The notes under the pieces: generated by a model
The model's input: only the letters and a program-made list of their open reading frames with translations
Told to the model about the DNA's origin: nothing
The model's database searches: none
Virus record (IMG/VR): IMGVR_UViG_3300032223_001323
Span: 1 to 26,888 of that record
DNA from: a virus
Strand: one strand, 5' to 3'
DNA length: 26,888 nucleotides
Program-made: the position numbers and the translations under genes
Shown: piece by piece, positions 14,081 to 19,348 of the stretch
Position numbering within the stretch: position 1 is the first letter of the stretch
How the letters are laid out: the number at the start of each line of letters is the position of its first letter

Positions 14081-14438
14081 GGTTCAATCTCCTTAAGACA
14101 CTACTTACTAAAAGGTCTTTGTCTTTTTCTGACAACAGGTTAAGAACATTTTTACCGTTGGCGTATACGGCTGTGACCGTAGCAAAAGCCGCAAAAGGAG
14201 GGTCTACAGGCGTTTCTTTTTCTGGTGGGACGTAGGTATAAGCAACGTCTAAAAGAACGCCGTGTAGGTCGATTGCAATGGTATGGGTGGGGGGTTGGTA
14301 TCGGTCAAGCAGGGTGCAAAGCCCTGTGACTTTCTCTCTGAGCAGACGGTTCTCGTATGAGAATCTCTCTGCTTTATCGCTTGGGTGCTTGTTTCTGGCA
14401 AGCTCCTCGATTTGTTTAATGATGTTGATTGCAAACAT
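14073..14438 (-). CDS. Hypothetical protein, first gene of leftward block
   Basis: This 121-residue protein starts at an ATG preceded by AAGGAG eight bases upstream, about 18 bases after the predicted start site of the leftward promoter. The first 45 residues form a charged helix (IIKQIEELARNKHPSDKAER, then LREKVTGLCTLLDRY). The middle has IAIDLHGVLLDVAYTYVPPE, and the end is helical. 'DLHGVLLD' recalls the DxDG(V/T) motif I of HAD phosphatases, but no later HAD motifs are seen, so this is probably chance. As the promoter-proximal gene it should be the most strongly expressed of the block. Confidence 0.6.
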   Translation of the reverse strand: MFAINIIKQIEELARNKHPSDKAERFSYENRLLREKVTGLCTLLDRYQPPTHTIAIDLHGVLLDVAYTYVPPEKETPVDPPFAAFATVTAVYANGKNVLNLLSEKDKDLLVSSVLRRLNHA

Positions 14439-14462
14439 TCGGATATCTCCTTAGGTGAACGG

Positions 14463-14491
14463 ATTGTTAACAGTTGTGCCGAATTTGTCAA
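14463..14491 (-). promoter_or_regulatory. Leftward promoter for the erf block
   Basis: Read on the minus strand: TTGACA (14491-14486), 13 bases, then TGTTAACAAT (14472-14463). This gives a consensus -35 and an extended -10 of the form TGn-TAACAA at a spacing of 16. The expected start is near 14456, shortly before the ribosome site of the first leftward gene. TGTTAACA is a perfect palindrome, so the -10 could also be an operator. Confidence 0.6.
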
Positions 14492-14498
14492 GCCCCTA

Positions 14499-14527
14499 TT
14501 GCCAAGTGTTGTTTGTGTGTTAACATT
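14499..14527 (+). promoter_or_regulatory. Rightward promoter for the replication block
   Basis: TTGCCA (14499-14504), 13 bases, then TGTTAACATT (14518-14527). The architecture is the same as that of the leftward promoter, placed back to back with the -35 boxes seven bases apart. The expected start is near 14533, upstream of the winged-helix gene at 14575. The shared palindrome suggests both directions answer to one regulator or one form of RNA polymerase. Confidence 0.5.
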
Positions 14528-14574
14528 CTGGCATGGTTTCACTACAGGGGTGGCCTACAACAAGGAGTATTTAC

Positions 14575-14880
14575 ATGGCGACATTTACGACAGTGCAGGG
14601 TTTATTGTCTAGTTTCGGTTTGGCAAGGAATGATGATCCAGAGACATCTAAGGCGGCGGCGAAGACGATTCCTGCCAGTTTAGAGGCTCAGGTGCTGGAG
14701 GCTTTCAGGGCATTCCCAGACGGTGCTACTGCTGACCAGATAGTTGAGCATTTGGGCTTGCGTTGGAATAGTGTCACGCCTCGATTCAAACGTTTAATGG
14801 AACAAGGTTTGATAGAAGACACTGGTCGCAAAGCAAAAGGTGCATCAGGTCGTTCACAAAGAATTTTAAAAGCTGTATGA
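14575..14880 (+). CDS. Winged-helix DNA-binding protein
   Basis: This is a 101-residue protein from the ATG at 14575, which has AAGGAG seven bases upstream; an earlier in-frame ATG at 14533 has no ribosome site. The sequence has NDDPETSKAAAKTI (residues 19-32), the 'dpeTS--AA' motif typical of a family of small phage proteins. A winged helix follows: VLEAFRAFPDGATADQIVEH, then RWNSVTPRFKRLMEQGLI and a basic wing GRKAKGASGRSQR. It is the first gene right of the divergent control region and so a candidate regulator of both promoters, though the family also includes proteins with no known regulatory role. Confidence 0.7.
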   Translation: MATFTTVQGLLSSFGLARNDDPETSKAAAKTIPASLEAQVLEAFRAFPDGATADQIVEHLGLRWNSVTPRFKRLMEQGLIEDTGRKAKGASGRSQRILKAV

Positions 14881-14977
14881 TATGTTGAAACACGGCTAGG
14901 GTAGCTCCCGAAAAGACGATTCTTCACCGTCCTGCCGAAGTTTCTCTTGTGAAGATGACCAATGAAGTAAGGTTGTT

Positions 14978-15739
14978 ATGCACTATTACCAATTCCATAT
15001 TGGCGACTATCGTTCAGCCACTGCACACCTATCCAATGACGAAGATTTGGCATACCGCCGACTTTTGGATATGTATTACGACACTGAAAAACCAATTCCC
15101 TTAGATGTAACTTGGGTTGCCAAACGCATTCGCATCAGCAATTCTGTTGTTCAAGACGTATTGAATGATATGTTTGAAAAAAAGGATGATGGTTTTCATC
15201 AGATGAGATGCGACAAAGAACTTGTTGTTTATAAAGGCTTTTCTGATGCTGGAAAGCGTGGGGCGGCTAAGAGGTGGTCAAAGGGAGGTGATAGCCCCCC
15301 TATAACCCCCCCTATGCTAACCAATAACCAAGAACCAGTAACCAATAACCAAAGTAAATATATATGTCCACCTGACGGTGAACCTGACGAACAAATAAAT
15401 AAGAAATTTCCTTTGTGTGATCACAAAAAGATACTCAGCTTGTATCACGAATGCCTACCAACTTTGCGTAAGGTAGAGGTTTGGAACGAAACTCGCGCTG
15501 GTTATTTGCGTCAGCGTTGGAGGGAAGTTTGCGAGGAATTGTCTAAAGAAAAAGACATAACTGCTGATGACGTTTTTAATTGGTGGAATGAATTTTTTCG
15601 CCATGTCTCAAAATCCAAATTTTTGACGGGCAAAGTCAATTCAAGCAATGGAAGGGCTTTTGTTGCCGATCTGGAATGGATTATCAAGCCGAGTAATTTT
15701 GCAAAAATCATAGAGGGTAAGTATCATGGGAATCAGTAA
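14978..15739 (+). CDS. DUF1376-family replication initiation-type protein
   Basis: This 253-residue protein has a clear DUF1376 domain at residues 2-90: HYYQFHIGDYRSATAHLSND, then EDLAYRRLLDMYYDTEKPIP and a winged-helix-like part with VAKRIRIS. A low-complexity linker (about residues 105-135) repeats TNNQEPVTNNQ. The C-terminal part (about 145-253) has LPTLRKVEVWNETRAGYLRQ and FFRHVSKSKFLTGK ... GRAFVADLEWIIKPSNFAKI, a segment frequent at the end of phage replication proteins. Proteins of this make-up sit where lambda has O, so a role in origin binding or helicase loading is likely. The ribosome site AAGG lies five bases before the ATG. I see no helicase-loader ATPase beside it. Confidence 0.75.
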   Translation: MHYYQFHIGDYRSATAHLSNDEDLAYRRLLDMYYDTEKPIPLDVTWVAKRIRISNSVVQDVLNDMFEKKDDGFHQMRCDKELVVYKGFSDAGKRGAAKRWSKGGDSPPITPPMLTNNQEPVTNNQSKYICPPDGEPDEQINKKFPLCDHKKILSLYHECLPTLRKVEVWNETRAGYLRQRWREVCEELSKEKDITADDVFNWWNEFFRHVSKSKFLTGKVNSSNGRAFVADLEWIIKPSNFAKIIEGKYHGNQ

Positions 15740-15929
15740 TTTTCACAGCAACGAACCTGACAAGTTCGATCAAATTCAAGCATTGATGTGTAGTGTTTAT
15801 CAGTGCCAAAACAGGTGGTGTGTAAAGATGGATGGAGACAAGCCAAAATGCAGCGATCACCAGTGGGTTAAGGCAAAACCTAAGATGCAAACACCCGTAC
15901 CGCACTGGCAAGATGAGGTGATGGAATGA
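15726..15929 (+). CDS. Small Cys-rich protein, possible zinc ribbon
   Basis: This 67-residue protein overlaps the DUF1376 gene by 14 bases and has GAGGG upstream. Four Cys and a His lie in MCSVYQCQNRWCVKMDGDK and PKCSDHQW (about residues 21-45), in the arrangement C-x4-C-x4-C ... C-x2-H, which suits a small zinc site. Similar 'C---gC-nrWsv----rlCs-H' proteins are common next to phage replication genes. Function is unknown. The stop overlaps the next start as ATGA. Confidence 0.6.
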   Translation: MGISNFHSNEPDKFDQIQALMCSVYQCQNRWCVKMDGDKPKCSDHQWVKAKPKMQTPVPHWQDEVME

Positions 15930-16105
15930 CTAAAGAAGAAGCAAAACGAATCCTTGACCAACACCGTGAAGGAAAAATATTCTTGCCTCGAAAAATAGAA
16001 CAAGCACTTTTTATGACTGGAGACAAAAATGCCGAGAGAAAAATCAGAGATGACAAAAAACAACAGGCAGATTGGAATACGTTTGATACCAAGGCACAAA
16101 GATGA
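15926..16105 (+). CDS. 59-residue hypothetical protein
   Basis: The start overlaps the previous stop (ATGA). The protein begins MTKEEAKRILDQHREGKIFL and then PRKIEQALFMTGDKNAERKI; it is basic, helical and has no Cys. The combination of a short N-terminal helix and 'i--AL--TGD' occurs in small unnamed phage proteins. It overlaps the following ORF out of frame for 77 bases, so one of the two could be questioned, but both have start signals and conserved-looking motifs. Confidence 0.5.
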   Translation: MTKEEAKRILDQHREGKIFLPRKIEQALFMTGDKNAERKIRDDKKQQADWNTFDTKAQR

Positions 16106-16184
16106 ATGGGTAAGGCTTGGAGGTGTGAAATGGCTGCGGGAAGTGTTGCAAAAAAGCATCGACAAGGCAAAAAATGACGTTTGA
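16029..16184 (+). CDS. 51-residue protein with LGGVKWLRE motif
   Basis: This small ORF starts at 16029 with GGAG six bases upstream (or at an in-frame ATG at 16050). The protein has IGIRLIPRHKDEWVRLGGVK followed by WLREVLQKSIDKAKN. The pattern 'r-p---w-x-lGG--WLRe-i' is that of a common small phage protein that resembles ribbon-helix-helix-type DNA binders. It overlaps the 59-residue gene at its start and rusA by 11 bases at its end. Confidence 0.6.
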   Translation: MPREKSEMTKNNRQIGIRLIPRHKDEWVRLGGVKWLREVLQKSIDKAKNDV

Positions 16185-16602
16185 AGTCTGTTTCTGTGTG
16201 GAGGGAACACCAGTGCCAAAGGGTAGGCCAAGGTTTAGGTCAATGGGAAAGTTTGTCCAGACTTACACTGACAACAAAACCCGTGATTTTGAGGCCAAGG
16301 TAGCAGACGCGGCAAAGATTGCAATGGGTGCGTCAGACCCGCTAAAAACGCCATTGAAGGTGTTTTTGCAGTTCACGCTACCTATTCCTGCATCGGTAAC
16401 AAAAAAGCGGCTTAAATCAATTCTGGACGGGTTAGAGGTGCATACAAAAAAGCCCGATCTGGACAACCTCATAAAAGCAACACTGGACGGCATGAGCCAG
16501 ATAGTGTTTGACAACGACAGCCAAATTGTTAACATATCGGCAACCAAACGGTACGGGACGCAGCCGCAGACTGACATTTTGGTGATGGAGTATTTACCTT
16601 AA
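16174..16602 (+). CDS. rusA: RusA-family Holliday junction resolvase
   Basis: This 142-residue protein cuts Holliday junctions formed in phage recombination and resolves branched DNA before packaging. The RusA signature is clear: N-terminal EGTPVPKGRPRFR (residues 10-22), then KKPDLDNLIKATLDGM with Asp95 and Asp97, and IVFDNDSQIV with Asp113 and Asp115. These match the metal-binding aspartates of E. coli RusA. The length is close to the family norm (about 120-140). The ATG overlaps the preceding small gene. A promoter-like sequence of the TGTTAACA class lies inside this gene. Confidence 0.9.
   Translation: MTFEVCFCVEGTPVPKGRPRFRSMGKFVQTYTDNKTRDFEAKVADAAKIAMGASDPLKTPLKVFLQFTLPIPASVTKKRLKSILDGLEVHTKKPDLDNLIKATLDGMSQIVFDNDSQIVNISATKRYGTQPQTDILVMEYLP
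16508..16535 (+). promoter_or_regulatory. Internal promoter-like site in rusA
   Basis: TTGACA (16508-16513), 13 bases, then TGTTAACAT (16527-16535), the same spacing and box as the two divergent promoters at 14463-14527. It would start transcription near 16542 and serve the three genes after rusA. Because it lies in a coding region, chance is possible; the exact agreement in spacing argues against it. Confidence 0.4.
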
Positions 16603-16613
16603 GGGAGAACCGA

Positions 16614-16871
16614 ATGAACTGGAACGTGCGAGCAAAGGATTGGGACGGGCAATTTGAGGCGTTTGTAGATGACTTTGGTGGGGTCATTTGCGTCTTTGAG
16701 TACATGGAGCCTGATGATTGGGAAAGCGGTTTAGGTGATGTTGATATGTTTGTGTTCGACATCACGGGCGAGATTGACTTGACTTATGACATACCAATGA
16801 AAGATTACAAGCGGTTGCATAAAGAAGCGCGAAGGCTGTATTTTGAAGTGATTAACGTTCGTGATTATTGA
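16614..16871 (+). CDS. Small acidic hypothetical protein
   Basis: This 85-residue protein has AGGGAG seven bases before its ATG. It is strongly acidic, with FEAFVDDFGGVICVFEYMEP and GDVDMFVFDITGEIDLTYDI, then a basic helix KDYKRLHKEARRLYFEVINV. No family is recognised. It overlaps ninB by 11 bases and lies inside a resolvase-NinB-nuclease cluster. The acidic surface could suit a DNA mimic or an inhibitor, but there is no direct support. Confidence 0.6.
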   Translation: MNWNVRAKDWDGQFEAFVDDFGGVICVFEYMEPDDWESGLGDVDMFVFDITGEIDLTYDIPMKDYKRLHKEARRLYFEVINVRDY

Positions 16872-17297
16872 ACTGCACAACAGGCAACAGGCGACTCAGG
16901 CCATGCGCGAGGTGTGGCCTGATGTTGTTGATCAACTACAAAGCGGCAAGAAGTTGGTGGTCGAAATCAGGGAATGGTCGAAGTCGCGCGAGCAAGAGAA
17001 GCACTACCATGCCCTGATAAACCGCATCGCGCGAGAAGCGCAGCACTTAGGTGCTAAATGGTCAACTAAGGACTGGAAGCGGTTTCTGGTCGATCAATTT
17101 TCAAGAGACAACCCGCGCGAGACAGAAACTAGCCGTATTGTGCCAAGTCTTGATGGGTCGGGCATTGTCCAACTTGGTGAGCAAACCAGTGAATTCGGCA
17201 TCGCGCGAGCAAGCGAGTTCATATCGTGGTTAGAAGTGTGGGCAACTGAAAAAGGCATAGAAATTGCATAGCAAGAATAAACCTCCCATCGCGCGAG
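16827..17297 (+). repeat. Interspersed GCGCGAG motif array
   Basis: The heptamer GCGCGAG starts at 16905, 16986, 17029, 17115, 17203 and 17291, with a one-mismatch copy at 16827. Spacings are 81, 43, 86, 88 and 88, so roughly multiples of 43. The motif lies in two different codon phases, so a shared protein motif does not explain it. The context is often 'atc' before and 'a' or 'ca' after. Reverse-complement copies lie at 17672 and 15492. Confidence 0.6.
16861..17271 (+). CDS. ninB: NinB-family recombination protein
   Basis: This 136-residue protein matches NinB (lambda Orf), which binds single-stranded DNA and helps load recombination proteins, acting in place of RecFOR. Recognised features are KLVVEIREWSKSREQEKHYH and ALINRIAREAQHLGAKWSTK, followed by DWKRFLVDQFSRDN and a C-terminal FISWLEVWATEKGIEI. 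The length fits the family (about 140). It starts at GTG and overlaps the previous gene by 11 bases. The gene is richer in CpG than its neighbours and carries most of the GCGCGAG array, which may reflect a different origin or a DNA-level function. Confidence 0.85.
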   Translation: MIIELHNRQQATQAMREVWPDVVDQLQSGKKLVVEIREWSKSREQEKHYHALINRIAREAQHLGAKWSTKDWKRFLVDQFSRDNPRETETSRIVPSLDGSGIVQLGEQTSEFGIARASEFISWLEVWATEKGIEIA

Positions 17298-17542
17298 ACG
17301 CGAGACACCATATTGAGACAATCAAGGGTTTGCCCTGTGCTGTTTGCGATGCACCACCGATCAGTGAATGTCACGAAATTGAGCAGGGACAGTGGTTTAC
17401 CTCAATTCCCCTATGTGCTGATTGTCACCGTGGATCATTCAATGGTTTGCATGGGCAGCGCAGAATCTGGCATACCCTCAAAATCAATGAATTATCGGCT
17501 TTGAATGAGACAATAAAAACCCTGCTCAGTGGCAGGGTCTAA
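17264..17542 (+). CDS. HNH-like nuclease (Ref/NinG-type candidate)
   Basis: This 92-residue protein starts at a TTG (AAGG eight bases upstream) and overlaps ninB. The zinc-finger nuclease pattern is seen: CAVCDAPPISECHE, then SIPLCADCHRGSFNGLHGQ and RRIWH. C-x2-C ... H-E ... L-C-x2-C-H ... N-G-x-H is the layout of small HNH/beta-beta-alpha-metal nucleases associated with phage recombination genes (related to NinG or to the RecA-dependent nuclease Ref). It would act with NinB and RusA. Its last codons contain a terminator for the convergent block. The exact subfamily cannot be decided by eye. Confidence 0.7.
   Translation: MHSKNKPPIARDARHHIETIKGLPCAVCDAPPISECHEIEQGQWFTSIPLCADCHRGSFNGLHGQRRIWHTLKINELSALNETIKTLLSGRV
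17512..17538 (-). terminator. Intrinsic terminator of leftward accessory block
   Basis: Read on the minus strand, ACCCTGC pairs with GCAGGGT (17538-17519) over a six-base loop and is followed by TTTT-A-TT. This is a canonical intrinsic terminator for the block ending at 17552. It lies inside the last codons of the HNH-like gene on the opposite strand. Confidence 0.7.
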
Positions 17543-17551
17543 ATTGGACAA

Positions 17552-17809
17552 TTAAACGTTTCGGTGGTGGTGAATAATGCCAATGCAAGTATCGGGATGG
17601 TATGGATTTGGTGCGATTGTCACGGTGTGGCAAAACCATGCACCATGCCGATCAGTGTCATAGTAGTTTTGCTCGCGCAGCCAATTATGGACGTCATCTA
17701 AATTCAAGTCGTCATCCAGTCGGGTAATTTGCACATACTGATTAACTTCATCGAAATTTTCGATTTTGCCAATTTCTTCAACTTTATATTTTGCTGTTGT
17801 TTCAATCAT
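17552..17809 (-). CDS. Hypothetical protein with Trp/His-rich C-terminus
   Basis: This 85-residue protein has AAGGGG six bases before the ATG at 17809; an upstream extension to 17869 lacks a ribosome site and overlaps the small membrane ORF. It has an N-terminal Lys/Glu strand-helix (TAKYKVEEIGKIENFDEVNQ), then LDDVHNWLREQNYYDTDRHG and a His-rich end (IGIIHHHRNV). The histidines could bind metal. No family is recognised. It is the last gene of the leftward accessory block. Confidence 0.6.
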   Translation of the reverse strand: MIETTAKYKVEEIGKIENFDEVNQYVQITRLDDDLNLDDVHNWLREQNYYDTDRHGAWFCHTVTIAPNPYHPDTCIGIIHHHRNV

Positions 17810-17819
17810 TTTTAACCCC

Positions 17820-17906
17820 TTAAATTGTGAAAAGTACAAACACAAACACCGTAAACAGTGCGAGTGCAAACGTTATGCAGACCTGAATTGCTTGATCGGT
17901 TGTCAT
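17820..17906 (-). CDS. 28-residue single-helix membrane peptide
   Basis: This short ORF is coupled to the upstream gene by an ATGA overlap and has AGGTG before the ATG. The sequence MTTDQAIQVCITFALALFTV continues with further apolar residues to the stop and forms one transmembrane helix with almost no tail. It fills the only gap in the block. Similar tiny membrane peptides are common among early phage genes; its role is unknown. Confidence 0.5.
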   Translation of the reverse strand: MTTDQAIQVCITFALALFTVFVFVLFTI

Positions 17907-18085
17907 ACTGTCACCTGTTTTTCTTTATAAAAATAAGTAATACACTCATAAGATAAAAAAGATTCACCTGCAAACTCTTTATCTATTTTCCAACCTTTTT
18001 TAAGCATTTTATTAGTATGCTTTTCCATTGCTTTATATGCTGATTCTGCTGTCATTCGTTTAATTGTTTTTTTAATCGTTTTCAT
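17903..18085 (-). CDS. Small basic hypothetical protein
   Basis: This is a 60-residue protein from the ATG at 18085, which has AAGGGG six bases upstream, in the same context as the gene at 17809. It is strongly basic: MKTIKKTIKRMTAESAYKAM, then EKHTNKMLKKGWKIDKEF, and a short aromatic C-terminus. The 'm-----kGWki' part looks like a small alpha-beta domain. No family is recognised. Its stop overlaps the start of the membrane peptide. Confidence 0.55.
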   Translation of the reverse strand: MKTIKKTIKRMTAESAYKAMEKHTNKMLKKGWKIDKEFAGESFLSYECITYFYKEKQVTV

Positions 18086-18157
18086 AATTAACCCCTTGAA
18101 ATACAAACCCGCCAAAATCGGCGCATATAGGCACTGTCACTGCCCATAAACTCAGAT

Positions 18158-18340
18158 TTAAGCCGCTTTACAACTATTCCAGTGCTCTACATACCATTCA
18201 TGTATGGCCTTACCTTCTTTAAGCATCTGACAGGCCGCATGAGAGCTTATGCCCTTATGCTCGGCAAATTTATCTACTGTCAAATAATCATTAAAGTACT
18301 CTAAGTACATTGTTTGTAGAAATTTCTGCGTATTAGTCAT
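18158..18340 (-). CDS. Small hypothetical protein with YLTVDKFAEHKG motif
   Basis: This 60-residue protein has FLQTMYLEYFNDYLTVDKFA, then EHKGISSHAACQMLKEGKAI. The second half looks like a helix-turn-helix (YLTVDKFAEHKGISSHAACQ), as in small DNA-binding proteins that choose targets by an excisionase-like fold. Closely similar small proteins are widespread in proteobacterial phages without a name. The start overlaps the upstream stop (ATGA). Confidence 0.65.
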   Translation of the reverse strand: MTNTQKFLQTMYLEYFNDYLTVDKFAEHKGISSHAACQMLKEGKAIHEWYVEHWNSCKAA

Positions 18341-18627
18341 GCTGTCACCTGCATAGTTGCAAATTCAATGCCGTCAGCGTAAGCGTGAATCAGGTTATAC
18401 AGGTCACGCATAGGCATATGGCCTTGTCTGAATATGTCAGATACACCGCCAGATTCGCCTACCATGCGGTGCAGCGCATAACCGCCATAAGCACCGCTGA
18501 TATGAAAGTTGCCGATATTGGCTAACCACTTGTCACCTTCTTTGCGATAGGGTTCAGGATCATAGCCTGTAATGCGATTTAAGCGGTTTGTCGCTGACTC
18601 TAAATCTTTACGAGTGATTCTTTGCAT
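18337..18627 (-). CDS. Conserved hypothetical protein, first gene of accessory block
   Basis: This 96-residue protein starts RITRKDLESATNRLNRITGY and has WLANIGNFHISGAYGGYALH, then RMVGESGGVSDIFRQGHM and RDLYNLIHAYADGIE. The combination 'r-tr-dLe---~RlN~~tg' and 'G~~hl~gAYGG--l' is one I know from many unnamed phage and prophage proteins. AAGGA lies eight bases before the ATG. It is the promoter-proximal gene of the leftward accessory block; I cannot find a convincing promoter for it in the gene-free region upstream. Confidence 0.7.
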   Translation of the reverse strand: MQRITRKDLESATNRLNRITGYDPEPYRKEGDKWLANIGNFHISGAYGGYALHRMVGESGGVSDIFRQGHMPMRDLYNLIHAYADGIEFATMQVTA

Positions 18628-18736
18628 AATAAATCCTTGAAATACGTTGATTGATTGAATGTAAACCCGTTTTTTTCGATGCTTACACTATATATCATGA
18701 AAGAATCGTGCCAGTTGCTGTAAGTGATTGATTTAT

Positions 18737-18851
18737 ATAGTAGGGCAAAAACCCTAATGTGTTTGCATACAGTACAAAAAGCATTAAATCTGCCTTTTTT
18801 GCACATTACAGCCCTTTGTAGGCATTGATCGACAAAGTGCAACCCTACTAT
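18737..18851. repeat. 9-base inverted repeat enclosing about 97 bases
   Basis: ATAGTAGGG (18737-18745) is the exact reverse complement of CCCTACTAT (18843-18851). Inside, TAGGG-CAAAAA-CCCTA (18741-18756) could form a competing small hairpin with the left arm. The arrangement suggests alternative folds of an RNA or a protein-bound DNA loop. Confidence 0.4.
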
Positions 18852-18887
18852 GTACCTGCCTAAGAGAATGCCATGCAGCCCCTATAT

Positions 18888-18916
18888 AGTGTCCTGAGAG
18901 TGCAATCCTCAGCACT
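18888..18916. repeat. Bulged hairpin
   Basis: AGTG-TC-CTGAG pairs with CTCAG-CACT over a nine-base loop (18888-18916). This gives nine base pairs with a two-base bulge. No T tract follows, so it is not a terminator. Confidence 0.4.
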
Positions 18917-19002
18917 GGTCAACCCTAGAATTCGCGCATTTATCTCAGTCCGTCACCTACACCCAATAGGCATATAAGGGGCTTACAGTCCGCATTAGTC
19001 AA

Positions 19003-19107
19003 AATCAACGGGGGAAACGTCACACAGCCCGCGCTTTTAAAAGGACAAAAGGGGCAACACACACCCGCCTGAATACTGCTAACCCGTTGATTCTATTGAC
19101 GTTTTCC
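19003..19107. repeat. Interlocked inverted repeats (A-B ... A'-B')
   Basis: AATCAACGGG (19003-19012) is complementary to CCCGTTGATT (19083-19092). Directly following it, GGAAACGTCA (19013-19022) is complementary to TGACGTTTTCC (19097-19107) with one bulged base. Because the order is A-B then A'-B', the two pairings cross, as in a pseudoknot, or exclude each other. Confidence 0.5.
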
Positions 19108-19152
19108 TGATTCGGCTTTGGACGGCTTGAAAGCGGATCGGCAACTGGTCGG

Positions 19153-19176
19153 CTCGGCGGCTCGGCGGCTCGGCGG
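19153..19176. repeat. Tandem octamer, three copies
   Basis: CTCGGCGG is repeated three times without gaps, with a partial further unit on the left side. It is a GC-rich block in an otherwise AT-balanced non-coding stretch. Confidence 0.6.
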
Positions 19177-19273
19177 TGCGTTGGGTTTCGGGGGCTAGAT
19201 TCTGGGGGACTCCACGCTTTCTTCCCCCAAAAAAAAATCAGGTGTTTCTATATGAATCAACGACTTACGAGAG

Positions 19274-19302
19274 TTGACACTGGGAATTGACTACAATATA
19301 CT
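19274..19302 (+). promoter_or_regulatory. Strong sigma-70 promoter for packaging/head genes
   Basis: TTGACA (19274-19279) and TATACT (19297-19302) are separated by exactly 17 bases. This is a near-consensus host-type promoter, with a start site near 19309, 40 bases before the first gene of the packaging block. Confidence 0.8.
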
Positions 19303-19348
19303 GGTCAAAGGATAACATCTAGCGAACATTTGGAAGGCTTACAGGGAC

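Larger units (their letters stand above)
18628..19348. other. Gene-free region between divergent blocks
   Basis: About 720 bases carry no convincing coding frame; the longest minus-strand frame (18600-18842) has no ribosome site or protein-like composition. The region holds several inverted repeats (18737-18851, 18888-18916, 19003-19107), an A tract at 19229-19237, a tandem octamer repeat (19153-19176), and a strong rightward promoter at its right end. It is the largest gap in the window and a candidate for an origin, a packaging site or a regulatory RNA. Confidence 0.6.

Noticed and set aside
14250-14330. HAD-phosphatase-like DLHGVLLD motif in the gene at 14073-14438
   Set aside because: The other HAD motifs are not present and the length is too short, so no enzymatic call was made.
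18088-18147. 19-codon minus-strand ORF between two accessory genes
   Set aside because: No ribosome site and no overlap coupling with neighbours.
19203-19237. TGGGGG/CCCCCA hairpin next to an A tract
   Set aside because: The A tract is on the wrong side for a terminator in either direction: A follows on the plus strand and T precedes the stem on the minus strand.
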